A DNA stretch of 64,000 nt from an uncultured Bacilli bacterium (GCA_934148845.1 CAKPDH010000001.1:1-64000), one strand, 5' to 3'. Positions 17,132 through 25,717 are shown, counted from the first letter of the stretch. Notes: generated by a model from the letters alone, not told the origin. Translations and numbers: made by a program.

Positions 17132-17213
17132 TGTAAAATAATGTCAAATTTAAGTAAATCTATTGAATTAGATTTAAAAATATAATATTCTATATATAGC
17201 AAAGGAGGATTTT

Positions 17214-17417
17214 ATGATATATCCATCTATAGATAAATTATTACAAAATGTTGGCTCAAAATTTTTACTTGTTAATATAGTATCAAAAAGAGCTCAAGAA
17301 ATGGAAGAAAAAGACTATTATCAATTGAATGAATATAAATCAACTAAAAATATTGGTAAAGCTTTAGAAGAAGTATCTAAAGGATTAATACATATTAAAG
17401 AGATAAGTGAAGATTAA
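17214..17417 (+). CDS. rpoZ: RNA polymerase omega subunit
   Basis: A 67-residue protein. MIYPSIDKLLQNVGSKFLLVNIVSKRAQEM matches the conserved omega core (PSID-LL-VGSKF-LV-KRA), and the later NIGKALEEVSKG block is also typical. Omega helps assemble the beta' subunit. AAAGGAGG precedes the ATG. Its stop codon overlaps the ATG of the next gene (TAATG). An inverted repeat AAATCTA/TAGATTT (17156-17175) and a TATAAT at 17181 lie upstream. Confidence 0.9.
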   Translation: MIYPSIDKLLQNVGSKFLLVNIVSKRAQEMEEKDYYQLNEYKSTKNIGKALEEVSKGLIHIKEISED

Positions 17418-18235
17418 TGAATCAAATAAAAAAATATTTAAAAAGGTTATATGATATAATTAGCACCTCTAGTATGTCCTATCTTCCTGGTAATTTAGCT
17501 TTTTATTTAGTTTTATCTATTTTTCCAATACTTACTTTAATTGGTGTAATTACATCTAAATTTTCAATAAATATAGATTCTTTAATTAATTTAATAAATA
17601 CAACTTTACCTAGTGATGTTGCAAATGTACTTGATTCATTTATAACAGGTAAAGGATTTGATACTAATATTGGAATATTTATGATACTTGGATTTTTTCT
17701 AGCTTCAAATGGTGCGAATGCTATTATACTTTCTAGTAACAATTTATATGGATTTCCTAATTCTGATTATATTAAAAGAAGAATTAAGTCTATAGTAATA
17801 ATTGTTATAATAATATTATTATTTATGTTTATGCTTGGCTTTTTAGCATTTGGTAATCACTTATTAAGTTTAATATTAAGTCAAGTTAAAAATAAAGAAT
17901 TAGTTAAGTTAATATATAAATTATTTGTTATATTAAAATGGCCATTTGCAGTATTTGTTATATTCTTTAACGTTAAACTAATATATACAATAACTCCAGA
18001 TTGGAAAATTATGAGTAAACATACTAACAAAGGAGCTATTTTTACTACTATTAGTTGGATAGTTGTTATACAAATATATTCTTATTGGGTAACTCATTTT
18101 TCTAATTATGATATATTTTATGGCAGTTTATCAAATATAGTTATATTAATGCTTATGACATATATTATTTCTTATATACTTGTTATAGGTATAGCAATTA
18201 ATGTAAAAAGTTATGAATATAAAATAGAAGATTGA
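17417..18235 (+). CDS. YihY/BrkB-family membrane protein
   Basis: Protein of 272 residues with about six membrane helices. Typical family blocks are present: an N-terminal amphipathic stretch, SMSYLPGNLAFYLVLSIFPILTLIG, ASNGANAIILSSNNLYG, then PDWKIMSKHTNKGAIFTTISWIV and FSNYDIFYGSLSNIVILMLMTYI. The family was once called 'ribonuclease BN' in error; the real function (possibly transport or envelope) is unknown. Its ATG overlaps the rpoZ stop codon, so the two are translationally coupled. It ends with TGA. Confidence 0.88.
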   Translation: MNQIKKYLKRLYDIISTSSMSYLPGNLAFYLVLSIFPILTLIGVITSKFSINIDSLINLINTTLPSDVANVLDSFITGKGFDTNIGIFMILGFFLASNGANAIILSSNNLYGFPNSDYIKRRIKSIVIIVIIILLFMFMLGFLAFGNHLLSLILSQVKNKELVKLIYKLFVILKWPFAVFVIFFNVKLIYTITPDWKIMSKHTNKGAIFTTISWIVVIQIYSYWVTHFSNYDIFYGSLSNIVILMLMTYIISYILVIGIAINVKSYEYKIED

Positions 18236-18245
18236 TAATAATATA

Positions 18246-18319
18246 AATGTACTTAATTACCGAGTACATGACTACCAAAAGGGTAATACTATTAACTTCG
18301 GTTAATAGTTTTTTTTTTT
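18246..18319 (+). other. Three-hairpin element ending in a terminator
   Basis: Three consecutive hairpins: ATGTACT/AGTACAT with loop TAATTACCG, then TACC-AAAA-GGGTA, then the terminator below. TTACC in the first loop can pair with GGTAA of the second hairpin, which would allow a pseudoknot. This is more structure than a simple terminator needs; it may be a small RNA or 3' end element. Confidence 0.45.
18288..18319 (+). terminator. Terminator between yihY and the two-component genes
   Basis: ACTATTAAC, TTCG tetraloop, GTTAATAGT (9 bp), followed by a long T run. Confidence 0.92.
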
Positions 18320-18381
18320 AATATATATTTTTTTCATCAAAACTACACAAAACAATGTATAATAATACTTAGAGGTGGAGT

Positions 18382-19044
18382 ATGAAAGTTTTAATAGTAG
18401 ATGATGAACAAGGAATTAGAGAGGTAATAAAAGAATATTGTCTAAATGAATCATATAAGGTAGAAGAGGCATCAAATGGATATGAAGCATTAGAAAAATT
18501 AGATAATATTAAAAATATTGATATAATAATACTTGATATCATGATGCCAAAGATGGATGGTTATACAACATTAACTGAAATAAGAAAGAAGTATAATATA
18601 CCAGTTATTATGTTATCAGCACGTGGTGATGAATACGATAAGCTTCAAAGTTTTAATATGGGTGTTGATGATTATGTTACTAAGCCATTTAGTCCTAAGG
18701 AGTTAATCGCACGTATAAAAGCAGTACTTAATAGAAAAAATAGTAATAAAGATTATTATATTTATAAAACATTAAAGATTGATTATTTAGGACATACTGT
18801 ATATATAAATAATAATGAAATTAAACTTACTCCTAAAGAATATGAATTATTATGCTTTTTTGTTCAAAATAAGGGTATAGCGCTTTCAAGAGAAACTCTT
18901 TTAAGCAAAATATGGGGATATGATTTTTTTGGCGCTGATAGAAACATAGATACACATATAAAAACATTAAGAAATAATTTAGGAGAATATAGAGATCTTA
19001 TAGTAACTGTTAGAGGTATGGGATATAAATATGAAGAAAAATAG
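18382..19044 (+). CDS. OmpR-family response regulator
   Basis: Protein of 220 residues: an N-terminal receiver (LIVDDE, phospho-acceptor Asp52 in IILDIMMPK, VIMLSA, Lys in TKPF) and a C-terminal winged helix (LTPKEYELLCFFVQNKGIALSRETLLSKIWG, then DRNIDTHIKTLRNNLG and TVRGMGYKYE). It pairs with the kinase encoded next, whose start overlaps its end by 14 bases. TATAAT at 18358-18363 and GAGGTGGAG at 18372 precede the ATG. The target genes are unknown; VanR/PhoP-type relatives often control envelope genes. Confidence 0.95.
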   Translation: MKVLIVDDEQGIREVIKEYCLNESYKVEEASNGYEALEKLDNIKNIDIIILDIMMPKMDGYTTLTEIRKKYNIPVIMLSARGDEYDKLQSFNMGVDDYVTKPFSPKELIARIKAVLNRKNSNKDYYIYKTLKIDYLGHTVYINNNEIKLTPKEYELLCFFVQNKGIALSRETLLSKIWGYDFFGADRNIDTHIKTLRNNLGEYRDLIVTVRGMGYKYEEK

Positions 19045-20443
19045 CCTTAAAAATAAAGTATGGATTTATTTACTTTTATTTGCTTTAACAATTATAGGTG
19101 GGTTATGGATATTACAAGTACTTTTATTAAATAGTTATTATGAATGGAGTAAAAAATCTGAAATTAAAACTATAGCAAGTACTGTTATAGAGTCATATGA
19201 TAAGGATAGTTATAATGATATATTAGATAATTTAGCTTTTAAACAAGATGTATGTATTGAAGTTACTGATAAAGATAATATTTCTTATTCTACTGATAGT
19301 GCATCAAGAGGGTGCTTTAATAGTAATAATTCAAATATTAATAAATATAAATTAAATTTTATGCTAAGTGATGAAGATGAAATTTTATATAGAGTTATTA
19401 ATCCTAAATTTAAAAATAAAACATTAATATATGGGTTTAAGATAAGTGATGATGTGTATGGATTTATATCAGCTTCTTTAGAACCAATAGGATCTACAGT
19501 AAGTGTTTTAAAAAGTCAATTATTTTTTGTTACACTTATAATTCTTATAATAGCTTTTCTAATTTCTTATACAATTTCTAAAAAAATATCAGATCCAATA
19601 TTAAAGATAACTAATACTTGTAAAGATATGTCTAGTGGAAATTATAATGTAAAGTTTAATTCAGATACTGATATAGAAGAAATAAATGAACTTGAAGATA
19701 CATTAAATAATGCCGCACTAGAGTTATCTAAAACTGAAAATATTAGAAGAGAAATACTTGCTAATATATCCCATGATTTAAAAACTCCATTAACGCTTAT
19801 AAAGGCTAATGCTGAAATGGTTAGAGATCTAACATATAATAAGAAAGAAAAAAGAGATAAAAATTTAAATACAATAATAAGTGAAGTTGATAGATTAAAT
19901 TTATTAGTTGAGGATATACTTGATTTATCTAGAATGCAAGCAAAGGCTTTAGAACTTAATATAGAGGATTTTGACTTAGATGAAGTTATAAGATCTATTA
20001 TAAATAAGTTTAATATTTTAATAGAAAGAGAAAACTATAAAATTAATTATCAAGGATTTAAAGTAAATGTATGTGCTGATAAGAAAAAAATAGAACAAGC
20101 TATTTATAACTTAATTAATAATGCAATAAACTATACAGGCGAAGATAAAAATATATATGTTAAATTAACTGATTTTAATGATTGCGTTAAAATAGAAATA
20201 ATAGATACAGGTAAAGGAATAGACAATGAAGATATTAAGTATATATGGGATAAATATTATAAAGTAGATAAAAAATATAAAAGAGTCACATATGGTACTG
20301 GTCTTGGACTTTCAATAGTAAAAAATATATTTATTATGCATAAATTTAAATATGGAGTAGAAACTTGTAAAAATAAGGGTTCAAAATTTTACTTTTATAT
20401 CAAAAAATCTGAAATTAAAAAAATAGAAGAGATAAAAAAATGA
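19031..20443 (+). CDS. Sensor histidine kinase, partner of the adjacent OmpR regulator
   Basis: Protein of 470 residues. Membrane helices near residues 13-35 and 160-180 bracket an extracytoplasmic sensor of about 125 residues with a Cys pair that could form a disulfide. A HAMP linker (SDPILKITNTCKDMSSGNY) follows, then a HisKA domain (NISHDLKTPLT, His248) and an HATPase domain (NNAINYTGE, IIDTGKGI, YGTGLGLSIVKNI). It is an orthodox kinase, unlike the hybrid kinase at 5337. It overlaps the regulator gene by 14 bases, and a strong terminator overlaps its 3' end. Confidence 0.94.
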   Translation: MKKNSLKNKVWIYLLLFALTIIGGLWILQVLLLNSYYEWSKKSEIKTIASTVIESYDKDSYNDILDNLAFKQDVCIEVTDKDNISYSTDSASRGCFNSNNSNINKYKLNFMLSDEDEILYRVINPKFKNKTLIYGFKISDDVYGFISASLEPIGSTVSVLKSQLFFVTLIILIIAFLISYTISKKISDPILKITNTCKDMSSGNYNVKFNSDTDIEEINELEDTLNNAALELSKTENIRREILANISHDLKTPLTLIKANAEMVRDLTYNKKEKRDKNLNTIISEVDRLNLLVEDILDLSRMQAKALELNIEDFDLDEVIRSIINKFNILIERENYKINYQGFKVNVCADKKKIEQAIYNLINNAINYTGEDKNIYVKLTDFNDCVKIEIIDTGKGIDNEDIKYIWDKYYKVDKKYKRVTYGTGLGLSIVKNIFIMHKFKYGVETCKNKGSKFYFYIKKSEIKKIEEIKK

Positions 20444-20460
20444 AATTTTTATCTCTTTTT
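20428..20460 (+). terminator. Terminator of the two-component operon
   Basis: AAGAGATAAAAA paired with TTTTTATCTCTT around a short loop that includes the stop codon, followed by T residues. Confidence 0.85.
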
Positions 20461-20556
20461 AAAATATGAAACGTTGAAAAAATAAGGGTTTTTAAAATAC
20501 TTGATTATATAAAATGTAAATTTTAAAAAAATAAGTTTAGAAAAAAATAAAAAAAG

Positions 20557-20585
20557 TTGACTATTTATTTTTAAAATGCTATACT
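20557..20585 (+). promoter_or_regulatory. Promoter of the anaerobic RNR operon
   Basis: TTGACT (20557-20562), 17-base spacer, TATACT (20580-20585). Start expected near 20592. No NrdR box was recognised in the short leader. Confidence 0.8.
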
Positions 20586-20614
20586 GAAATTGTATTAAAG
20601 ATAGGAGAATTTGT

Positions 20615-22915
20615 ATGATAGAAGTAGATGAAAAATTAGACCTTATTGTTATAAAACGTAATGGTAAAAAAGTTGATTTTGATGGTTCAAAAATTGCCTT
20701 AGCAATAAAAAAAGGCTTTGATAGTGTTAATGAACAAGATGAAGAAACAGGAAAATATAAGTATGATACTAAAGATATAACTAAGATATATAATGATGTT
20801 ATAAAAAGTATAGAAAAAAACTATAAAGAAAAAATTAAAATAGAAGAAATACAAGATTTAATAGAAGCTTCATTAGAAAAAAAAGGCTATAAAGAAGTTC
20901 ATGATTCATTTTCTGATTATAGAGAAAGACGTGCTCATTCAAGAGAAATGTTTGTGGATGATAAAAGGATGCATAAGTTTTTAAAAACAATAGAAGGTTT
21001 AGGATTAAAATCTGCATCTGAAGATGATACAAAAAGAGAAAATGCTAATGTAGATGGTGATACAGCTATGGGAACTATGCTTCAATATGGAAGTACAGTA
21101 TCTAAAGAGTTTGCAAAGGCATATTTAATTAAGAAAAAATTTGCAGATGCTCATGACGATGGAGATATACATATACATGATATGGATTTCCTTGCTATGG
21201 GTACAACTACTTGTATGCAAATAGAACTAGATAGATTATTTAAAAAAGGTTTTTCAACAGGACATGGGTATCTTCGTCCACCAAAAGATATAACATCATA
21301 TAGTGCACTTGCTGCAATAGCTATTCAAGCAAATCAAAATGATCAACATGGCGGTCAAAGTATTCCAGCATTTGATTTTTATATGGCACCAGGAGTACTT
21401 ATAACATTTAAAAAACAATTAAAACAACAAATTGCTGACTTTTTAGATCTTGAGGGATTACTTAGTCATATAAGTATGGATAGAGTAGCTCGTGAAATTG
21501 ATAAACTTGAAAGTATTAATTTTAGTGTTGAAATATTTGAACCAATATATAAATCATCAGATCAAATAAAAAGATTATTTACTAAAGCTATAGATAAGGC
21601 ATATGCAAAAACAAATAGAATTACATATCAAGCTATGGAAGCATTTATTCATAATTTAAATACAATGCATTCTAGGGCTGGAGCACAAGTACCATTTTCA
21701 TCTATTAATTTTGGTACTGATATTTCTCCTGAGGGAAGAATGGTTTCAATTAATTTCTTAAAGGCAACAGATGCTGGACTTGGAAAGGGTGAAACACCAA
21801 TATTTCCAGTATCAATATTTAAGGTAAAAGAAGGAATTAATTATAATGTATCTGATCCAAATTATGATATATTTAGACAAGCTTGTGAAGTTTCTGCAAA
21901 AAGATTATTTCCAAATTTCTCATTCTTAGATGCACCATTTAATTTAGAATTTTATAAAAGCGGCGATTATAGAACAGAAGTTGGATATATGGGTTGCAGA
22001 ACTAGAGTTATGAGTGATGTTACTGATCTTTCGAATCAAACAACAGGTGGAAGAGGTAACTTATCATTTACTTCAATAAATTTACCAAGAATAGGTATAA
22101 AGCATGGAATATGTATGCATGATAGAGAGTCTGCTGATATGGAAGGCTTTTATGAGGAACTTTCAAAGACTATGGAACTTGTTCGTGATCAATTGCTTGA
22201 AAGATTCGAAATTCAATGTAATAAAAGATGTTATAATTTCCCATTTTTAATTGAACAGGGTGTATGGACAAACGGAGACACATTAAAACCAACCGATAGA
22301 ATGAGAAAAATATTAAAGCATGGAAGTTTAACAATAGGCTTTATAGGTCTTGCTGAAACGCTTAAAGCACTTATTGGATATCATCATGGTGAGAGCGAAG
22401 AAGCACAAAAATTAGGGTATGAAATAATAAAATTTATGAGAAATAAAACTGATGAATTCTCACGTGAATATAATTTGAATTTTACTTTAATAGCAACCCC
22501 AGCAGAAGGATTATCAGGAAGATTTGTAAATATTGATAAAGCAATGTTCGGACGCATTAAAGGTATTACTGATAGAGATTATTATACAAATTCATTCCAT
22601 GTTCCAGTATATTATAATACCTCTATAAAACATAAGTTGGAAGTTGAAGCTCCATATCATGCTTTAACAAACGGTGGACATATATCATATATTGAATTTG
22701 ATGGCAATACTGCTATGAATGTTGATGCTTTTATGAGCGTTATTAGAATGATGAAAGAACTTGGAATTGGGTATGGTGCTATTAATCATCCAGTAGATAG
22801 AGATCCTGTATGTGGATATGTTGGAGTTATTGGTGATGTTTGTCCAGGATGCGGACGTAGAGAATTTGATGCTATACCATTAGAAGAGCTAAAAAATAGA
22901 AATTGTGGATGTTAG
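20615..22915 (+). CDS. nrdD: Anaerobic ribonucleoside-triphosphate reductase, catalytic chain lacking its glycyl-radical domain
   Basis: Class III RNR, 766 residues. An N-terminal ATP-cone (VIKRNGKKVDFDGSKIALAIKKGF) is followed by the NrdD barrel (HDGDIHIHDMDF, NQNDQHGGQS, YMGCRTRVMSD, GGRGNLSFTSINLPRIG). The C-terminal zinc region is CGYVGVIGDVCPGCGRREF ... NCGC. The chain then stops at a TAG, whereas usual NrdD continues into the glycyl-radical motif RVTGYL. That domain is encoded immediately downstream, in the +1 frame, with its own GGAGGA site and ATG (22926-23102). The stop is either a natural gene split, a frameshift site (the +1 frame is open across it) or an assembly indel. Confidence 0.95.
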   Translation: MIEVDEKLDLIVIKRNGKKVDFDGSKIALAIKKGFDSVNEQDEETGKYKYDTKDITKIYNDVIKSIEKNYKEKIKIEEIQDLIEASLEKKGYKEVHDSFSDYRERRAHSREMFVDDKRMHKFLKTIEGLGLKSASEDDTKRENANVDGDTAMGTMLQYGSTVSKEFAKAYLIKKKFADAHDDGDIHIHDMDFLAMGTTTCMQIELDRLFKKGFSTGHGYLRPPKDITSYSALAAIAIQANQNDQHGGQSIPAFDFYMAPGVLITFKKQLKQQIADFLDLEGLLSHISMDRVAREIDKLESINFSVEIFEPIYKSSDQIKRLFTKAIDKAYAKTNRITYQAMEAFIHNLNTMHSRAGAQVPFSSINFGTDISPEGRMVSINFLKATDAGLGKGETPIFPVSIFKVKEGINYNVSDPNYDIFRQACEVSAKRLFPNFSFLDAPFNLEFYKSGDYRTEVGYMGCRTRVMSDVTDLSNQTTGGRGNLSFTSINLPRIGIKHGICMHDRESADMEGFYEELSKTMELVRDQLLERFEIQCNKRCYNFPFLIEQGVWTNGDTLKPTDRMRKILKHGSLTIGFIGLAETLKALIGYHHGESEEAQKLGYEIIKFMRNKTDEFSREYNLNFTLIATPAEGLSGRFVNIDKAMFGRIKGITDRDYYTNSFHVPVYYNTSIKHKLEVEAPYHALTNGGHISYIEFDGNTAMNVDAFMSVIRMMKELGIGYGAINHPVDRDPVCGYVGVIGDVCPGCGRREFDAIPLEELKNRNCGC

Positions 22916-22925
22916 GAGGAATAAA

Positions 22926-23102
22926 ATGGAAAAGATGGTAGGAGAAGGCGTAGGCTTCGAAAGAATTAGAAGAGTAACTGGTTATTTAAGTGGAGATGTA
23001 AAACGCTTTAATAACGGAAAACGTGCAGAAGAAAAAGACCGTGTAAAACATACTGGAATAAAAGAAGTACTATCTAGTTGTAAAACAAAAGATGAAAATT
23101 AG
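22926..23102 (+). CDS. Separately encoded glycyl-radical domain of class III RNR (58 residues)
   Basis: The sequence GFERIRRVTGYLSGDVKRFN then NGKRAEEKDRVKH is the C-terminal glycyl-radical domain of NrdD, with Gly19 (codon 22980-22982) as the radical site. Here it is its own reading frame: TAGGAGGAATAAAATG places GGAGGA five bases before the ATG, and the GGAGGA overlaps the NrdD stop region. It would act as a separate subunit docking into NrdD, like GrcA/YfiD with pyruvate formate-lyase, and would be activated by NrdG. It overlaps nrdG by 11 bases. A +1 frameshift at TGT-TAG would instead yield a fused protein. Confidence 0.85.
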   Translation: MEKMVGEGVGFERIRRVTGYLSGDVKRFNNGKRAEEKDRVKHTGIKEVLSSCKTKDEN

Positions 23103-23631
23103 ACTTGCAGCTGATCTTCAACCTGACAGTATAGTGGATGGAATAGGAATAAGAACAGTTATATGGACTCAGGGATGTTCACATAATTGTAAATACTGCC
23201 ATAACCCATCAACACATGATTTTAAAGGTGGAGAATTAGTCGATGTTGAAGATGTTATTATGAAAATATCTAGTATAAAAGGACAGGATGGAATTACTTT
23301 TTCTGGTGGTGACCCTATGTTTCAACCTGCGCAATGTGCGTTTATAGCACGTATATCAAAAAAATTAGGTTTAAATATATGGGCTTATACAGGTTTTACA
23401 TATGAACAGTTAATTAATAGTAAAAATAAAGACATAATGGATTTTTTAAATAATATTGATGTATTAATAGATGGTAAATTTGAAATAGATAAAAAAAGTT
23501 TAGATTTAGAATTTAGAGGATCTAGTAATCAAAGAATAATTGATGTAAAAAAGTCTTTAGAAGAAAATAAAGTTATTTTATATAATTTAAAAAGTAAAAA
23601 AGAAGACTTAAGAGAAGCTATTTATATATAG
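23092..23631 (+). CDS. nrdG: Anaerobic RNR activating enzyme (radical SAM)
   Basis: Protein of 179 residues. The CSHNCKYC motif (CX3CX2C) binds the 4Fe-4S cluster, and SGGDPMFQ is the SAM-binding GGE-like motif. NrdG generates the glycyl radical on NrdD; here the target Gly lies on the 58-residue protein encoded just upstream. Its start overlaps that gene by 11 bases, so the three form one translationally coupled operon. The N-terminus (MKIRLAADLQPDSIVDGIGIRTVIWTQG) is typical of the NrdG clade. A weak G-U-containing hairpin near 23611-23640 may terminate the operon. Confidence 0.95.
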   Translation: MKIRLAADLQPDSIVDGIGIRTVIWTQGCSHNCKYCHNPSTHDFKGGELVDVEDVIMKISSIKGQDGITFSGGDPMFQPAQCAFIARISKKLGLNIWAYTGFTYEQLINSKNKDIMDFLNNIDVLIDGKFEIDKKSLDLEFRGSSNQRIIDVKKSLEENKVILYNLKSKKEDLREAIYI

Positions 23632-23642
23632 TTTCTTTTAAT

Positions 23643-23684
23643 TTGACAAAATAAAAAAATAAAGTATAATATCTACTTGGTGAT
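23643..23684 (+). promoter_or_regulatory. Promoter with GGTGAT start module (MraZ-like gene)
   Basis: TTGACA (23643-23648), 16-base spacer, TATAAT (23665-23670), GGTGAT at 23679-23684 (offset 14), ATG at 23689 (offset 24). Confidence 0.75.
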
Positions 23685-23688
23685 TGAA

Positions 23689-24081
23689 ATGTTTGGAGAA
23701 AAAGATATGTATGGAACATATACTATAAAAGTAGATAAAGGAAATAGGATTTGTATTCCAGCAAAAACTAAGGCAGAACCTGGAGAAGAATTTGTATTAT
23801 CTGAAAGTAAGCTTATTGAAGGTGGAATAGATATACGTTCTATAGAAAATTTTAGCAAAGTATATATGAATTTTTTAGATGCAGAAATGAAAGCAGATAA
23901 TGAAGAACAAATAAAAAAGATAAGAAAAGAAAAAGTTGAACTTTTAAGATCTGTAAGAAAAGTAGTTACAGCAGATGAAAATAGAAGAATTGTAGTAAGT
24001 GGTATATTTGAATCAGGAAATATTGATTTTCTTTGCTCTAAAGATTATGCAATATTAACAAAAAGTAAAGTTAAGAAATAA
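23689..24081 (+). CDS. MraZ/AbrB-type double-domain DNA-binding protein
   Basis: Protein of 130 residues with two swapped-hairpin AbrB-type halves: YTIKVDKGNRICIPAKTKAE...FVLSES and, after a charged helix, RKVVTADENRRIVVSGIFES. This is the layout of MraZ, which normally heads the division/cell-wall cluster and represses it. Here the gene is away from mraY/murE and next to lspA, and its sequence is diverged, so 'MraZ-like' is safer than MraZ. The start is the ATG that follows GGTGAT; an earlier GTG at 23677 is rejected. It forms a single-gene unit with its own promoter and terminator. Confidence 0.65.
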   Translation: MFGEKDMYGTYTIKVDKGNRICIPAKTKAEPGEEFVLSESKLIEGGIDIRSIENFSKVYMNFLDAEMKADNEEQIKKIRKEKVELLRSVRKVVTADENRRIVVSGIFESGNIDFLCSKDYAILTKSKVKK

Positions 24082-24100
24082 TTAGTTTTATTTCTTTTAA
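24073..24100 (+). terminator. Terminator of the MraZ-like gene
   Basis: AAGAAATAA (overlapping the stop), 6-base loop, TTATTTCTT, then TTAA. Confidence 0.7.
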
Positions 24101-24137
24101 TTATGTGCTAAAATTATTATTGAAAAGGGTTGATTAT

Positions 24138-24608
24138 ATGATTAAAAATAGAAAAGATGTACTTTTTTTTGGGATAATATTTTTTATTATAGATCAAAGT
24201 TTAAAATTAATTGTTAGTAAAAATATTATATTAGATAGTGGCTTTGAAATAATTAAGGATGTATTAAATATACATTTAGTGTATAATACAGGTGCAGCGT
24301 TTAGTATACTTAGTGGAAATAGATTACTTTTAATTGCTATTTCTGTTTTAGCATTAATATTTTTTATTGTATTTTTATTTAATCAAAATAATGTTAAAGA
24401 CTTAGAAGTATTTACATATTCTATGTTACTTGGAGGAATATTAGGTAATTTATTTGATAGAATATTTAGAGGATATGTGATAGATTTTATTAGTTTTAAA
24501 ATATTTGGATATTCATTTCCAATATTTAATTTTGCAGATATATGCATAGTTTTATCTTTAATAATATTAATTATAGAAAATTTAAAAGGAGATTTATGGA
24601 AAGAATAG
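24138..24608 (+). CDS. lspA: Lipoprotein signal peptidase (signal peptidase II)
   Basis: Membrane aspartyl protease of 156 residues with four helices; it removes signal peptides from prolipoproteins after lipid addition. Family boxes are intact: FFIIDQSLKLIV, VYNTGAAFSIL, GNLFDRIFRGYVIDFI and FNFADICIV, where the last two hold the catalytic Asp pair. AAGGG eight bases upstream supports the ATG at 24138 rather than the GTG at 24105. It overlaps rluD by 13 bases, the common lspA-rluD order of Firmicutes. Candidate substrates in this window include the CapA lipoprotein. Confidence 0.95.
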   Translation: MIKNRKDVLFFGIIFFIIDQSLKLIVSKNIILDSGFEIIKDVLNIHLVYNTGAAFSILSGNRLLLIAISVLALIFFIVFLFNQNNVKDLEVFTYSMLLGGILGNLFDRIFRGYVIDFISFKIFGYSFPIFNFADICIVLSLIILIIENLKGDLWKE

Positions 24609-25492
24609 AAGTATTAGAGTCTAATATTCGTATAGATATATATTTAAGTCAAAGACTTGAATATAGTAGAAGCAAAATAGCTAAAATGATTAAAGATGGT
24701 TTGATTTTAGTAAATGGCAAGAAAGTTAAAAATAGTTATATTTTAAATGTAAATGATAAACTAGAAATAGAAGAAGATGAAGTAATAGAATCAGATATAG
24801 AACCCGAAGATATTAAACTTGATATTATTTATTCAGATGATGATGTTTTAGTTGTAAATAAGCCTAATGGTATGGTAGTTCATCCAGCTGTTGGTAATAA
24901 TCATGGAACACTCGTAAATGCACTTTTATATCATTCGAAAAATTTAAGCACAGTAAATGGCTCTTTTAGGCCTGGTATTGTTCATAGAATAGATGCATAT
25001 ACAACAGGGCTTCTTGTAGTTGCTAAAAATAATATAGCGCATGAAAAATTAGCTAAAGAGTTAAGCCTAAAAAAGACTAAGAGAAAATATATAGCCTTGG
25101 TATGGGGTGTTATAAAAGAGGATACTGCTACTATAGATGCACCAATAGGAAGAGATCCACTAGATAGAAAAAAAATGGCAGTAACAAATATCAATAGTAG
25201 AGAAGCTATAACACATTTAAAAGTATTAAAAAGATTTAAGGATGCAACTTTAGTAGAATTACAACTTGAAACAGGAAGAACGCATCAAATAAGAGTACAT
25301 ATGAATTATATAGGACATCCTATTGTTAATGATCCTGTATATGGTAAAAGAAAGCTTATTGATACAACAGGGCAATGTTTACATGCAAAAACAATTGGAT
25401 TTACGCATCCAACGTTAAATAAGTATATGGAATTTTCTTGTGATATTCCTGATTGCTTCAAAAATATTTTAAAAAAATTCGAAGAAGAGTAA
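24596..25492 (+). CDS. rluD: 23S rRNA pseudouridine synthase, RluD family
   Basis: Protein of 298 residues: an N-terminal S4 RNA-binding domain (SRSKIAKMIKDGLILVNGKKVKNSYILNVNDKLEI) and an RluA/RluD catalytic domain with HRIDAYTTGLLVVAKN, whose Asp133 is the catalytic residue. LETGRTHQIRVHM and DPVYGK are further family blocks. The usual Leu of HRLD is Ile here. The ATG at 24596 follows AAAGGAG; the ORF extends upstream, but that part overlaps lspA. B. subtilis YlyB is the likely equivalent. Confidence 0.93.
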   Translation: MERIEVLESNIRIDIYLSQRLEYSRSKIAKMIKDGLILVNGKKVKNSYILNVNDKLEIEEDEVIESDIEPEDIKLDIIYSDDDVLVVNKPNGMVVHPAVGNNHGTLVNALLYHSKNLSTVNGSFRPGIVHRIDAYTTGLLVVAKNNIAHEKLAKELSLKKTKRKYIALVWGVIKEDTATIDAPIGRDPLDRKKMAVTNINSREAITHLKVLKRFKDATLVELQLETGRTHQIRVHMNYIGHPIVNDPVYGKRKLIDTTGQCLHAKTIGFTHPTLNKYMEFSCDIPDCFKNILKKFEEE

Positions 25493-25504
25493 TCTCTTCT
25501 TTTA
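25483..25504. terminator. Bidirectional terminator between rluD and the Gly/Tyr-rich gene
   Basis: AGAAGAG, loop TAAT, CTCTTCT, with T residues on the plus side and A residues before it; it sits between two convergent genes. Confidence 0.75.
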
Positions 25505-25717
25505 ATATGGTCTATAATATCCTGGATAAGGATAATAGTAATTATTTGGATAATAATAATTGTTAGAATAATATGGCTTATTATAGCCCCCACCATAAAA
25601 GAAAGGTGCAACAAGCCCACCAGTTACGCCACCTAGTAAAAATGGTCCTAAAAATCCACCTGCAATTCTTGAATCATTTGAATTAAAATTACTTGGAATT
25701 TGATTATAGTTATACAT
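25502..25717 (-). CDS. Small Gly/Tyr/Pro-rich protein
   Basis: Protein of 71 residues on the minus strand. A hydrophobic Gly-rich helix (GGFLGPFLLGGVTGGLVAPFF) is followed by a Tyr/Asn/Pro-rich tail (NNYYYPYPGYYRPY). Similar small proteins with a GGFLxPFLLGGxTG helix and a PYPYY tail occur in Bacilli and are linked by some to spore or envelope surfaces, but their role is not known. An ideal AAAGGAGAT site precedes its ATG, and it ends at a bidirectional terminator, so it is a real gene and not an antisense shadow. Confidence 0.7.
   Translation of the reverse strand: MYNYNQIPSNFNSNDSRIAGGFLGPFLLGGVTGGLVAPFFYGGGYNKPYYSNNYYYPNNYYYPYPGYYRPY

Noticed and set aside
18233..18235. Possible Mycoplasma code (TGA = Trp) in view of the Mollicutes-like composition
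   Set aside because: Several genes end at TGA in the right place (18235, 33946, 58831) and Trp is TGG, so TGA is a stop.
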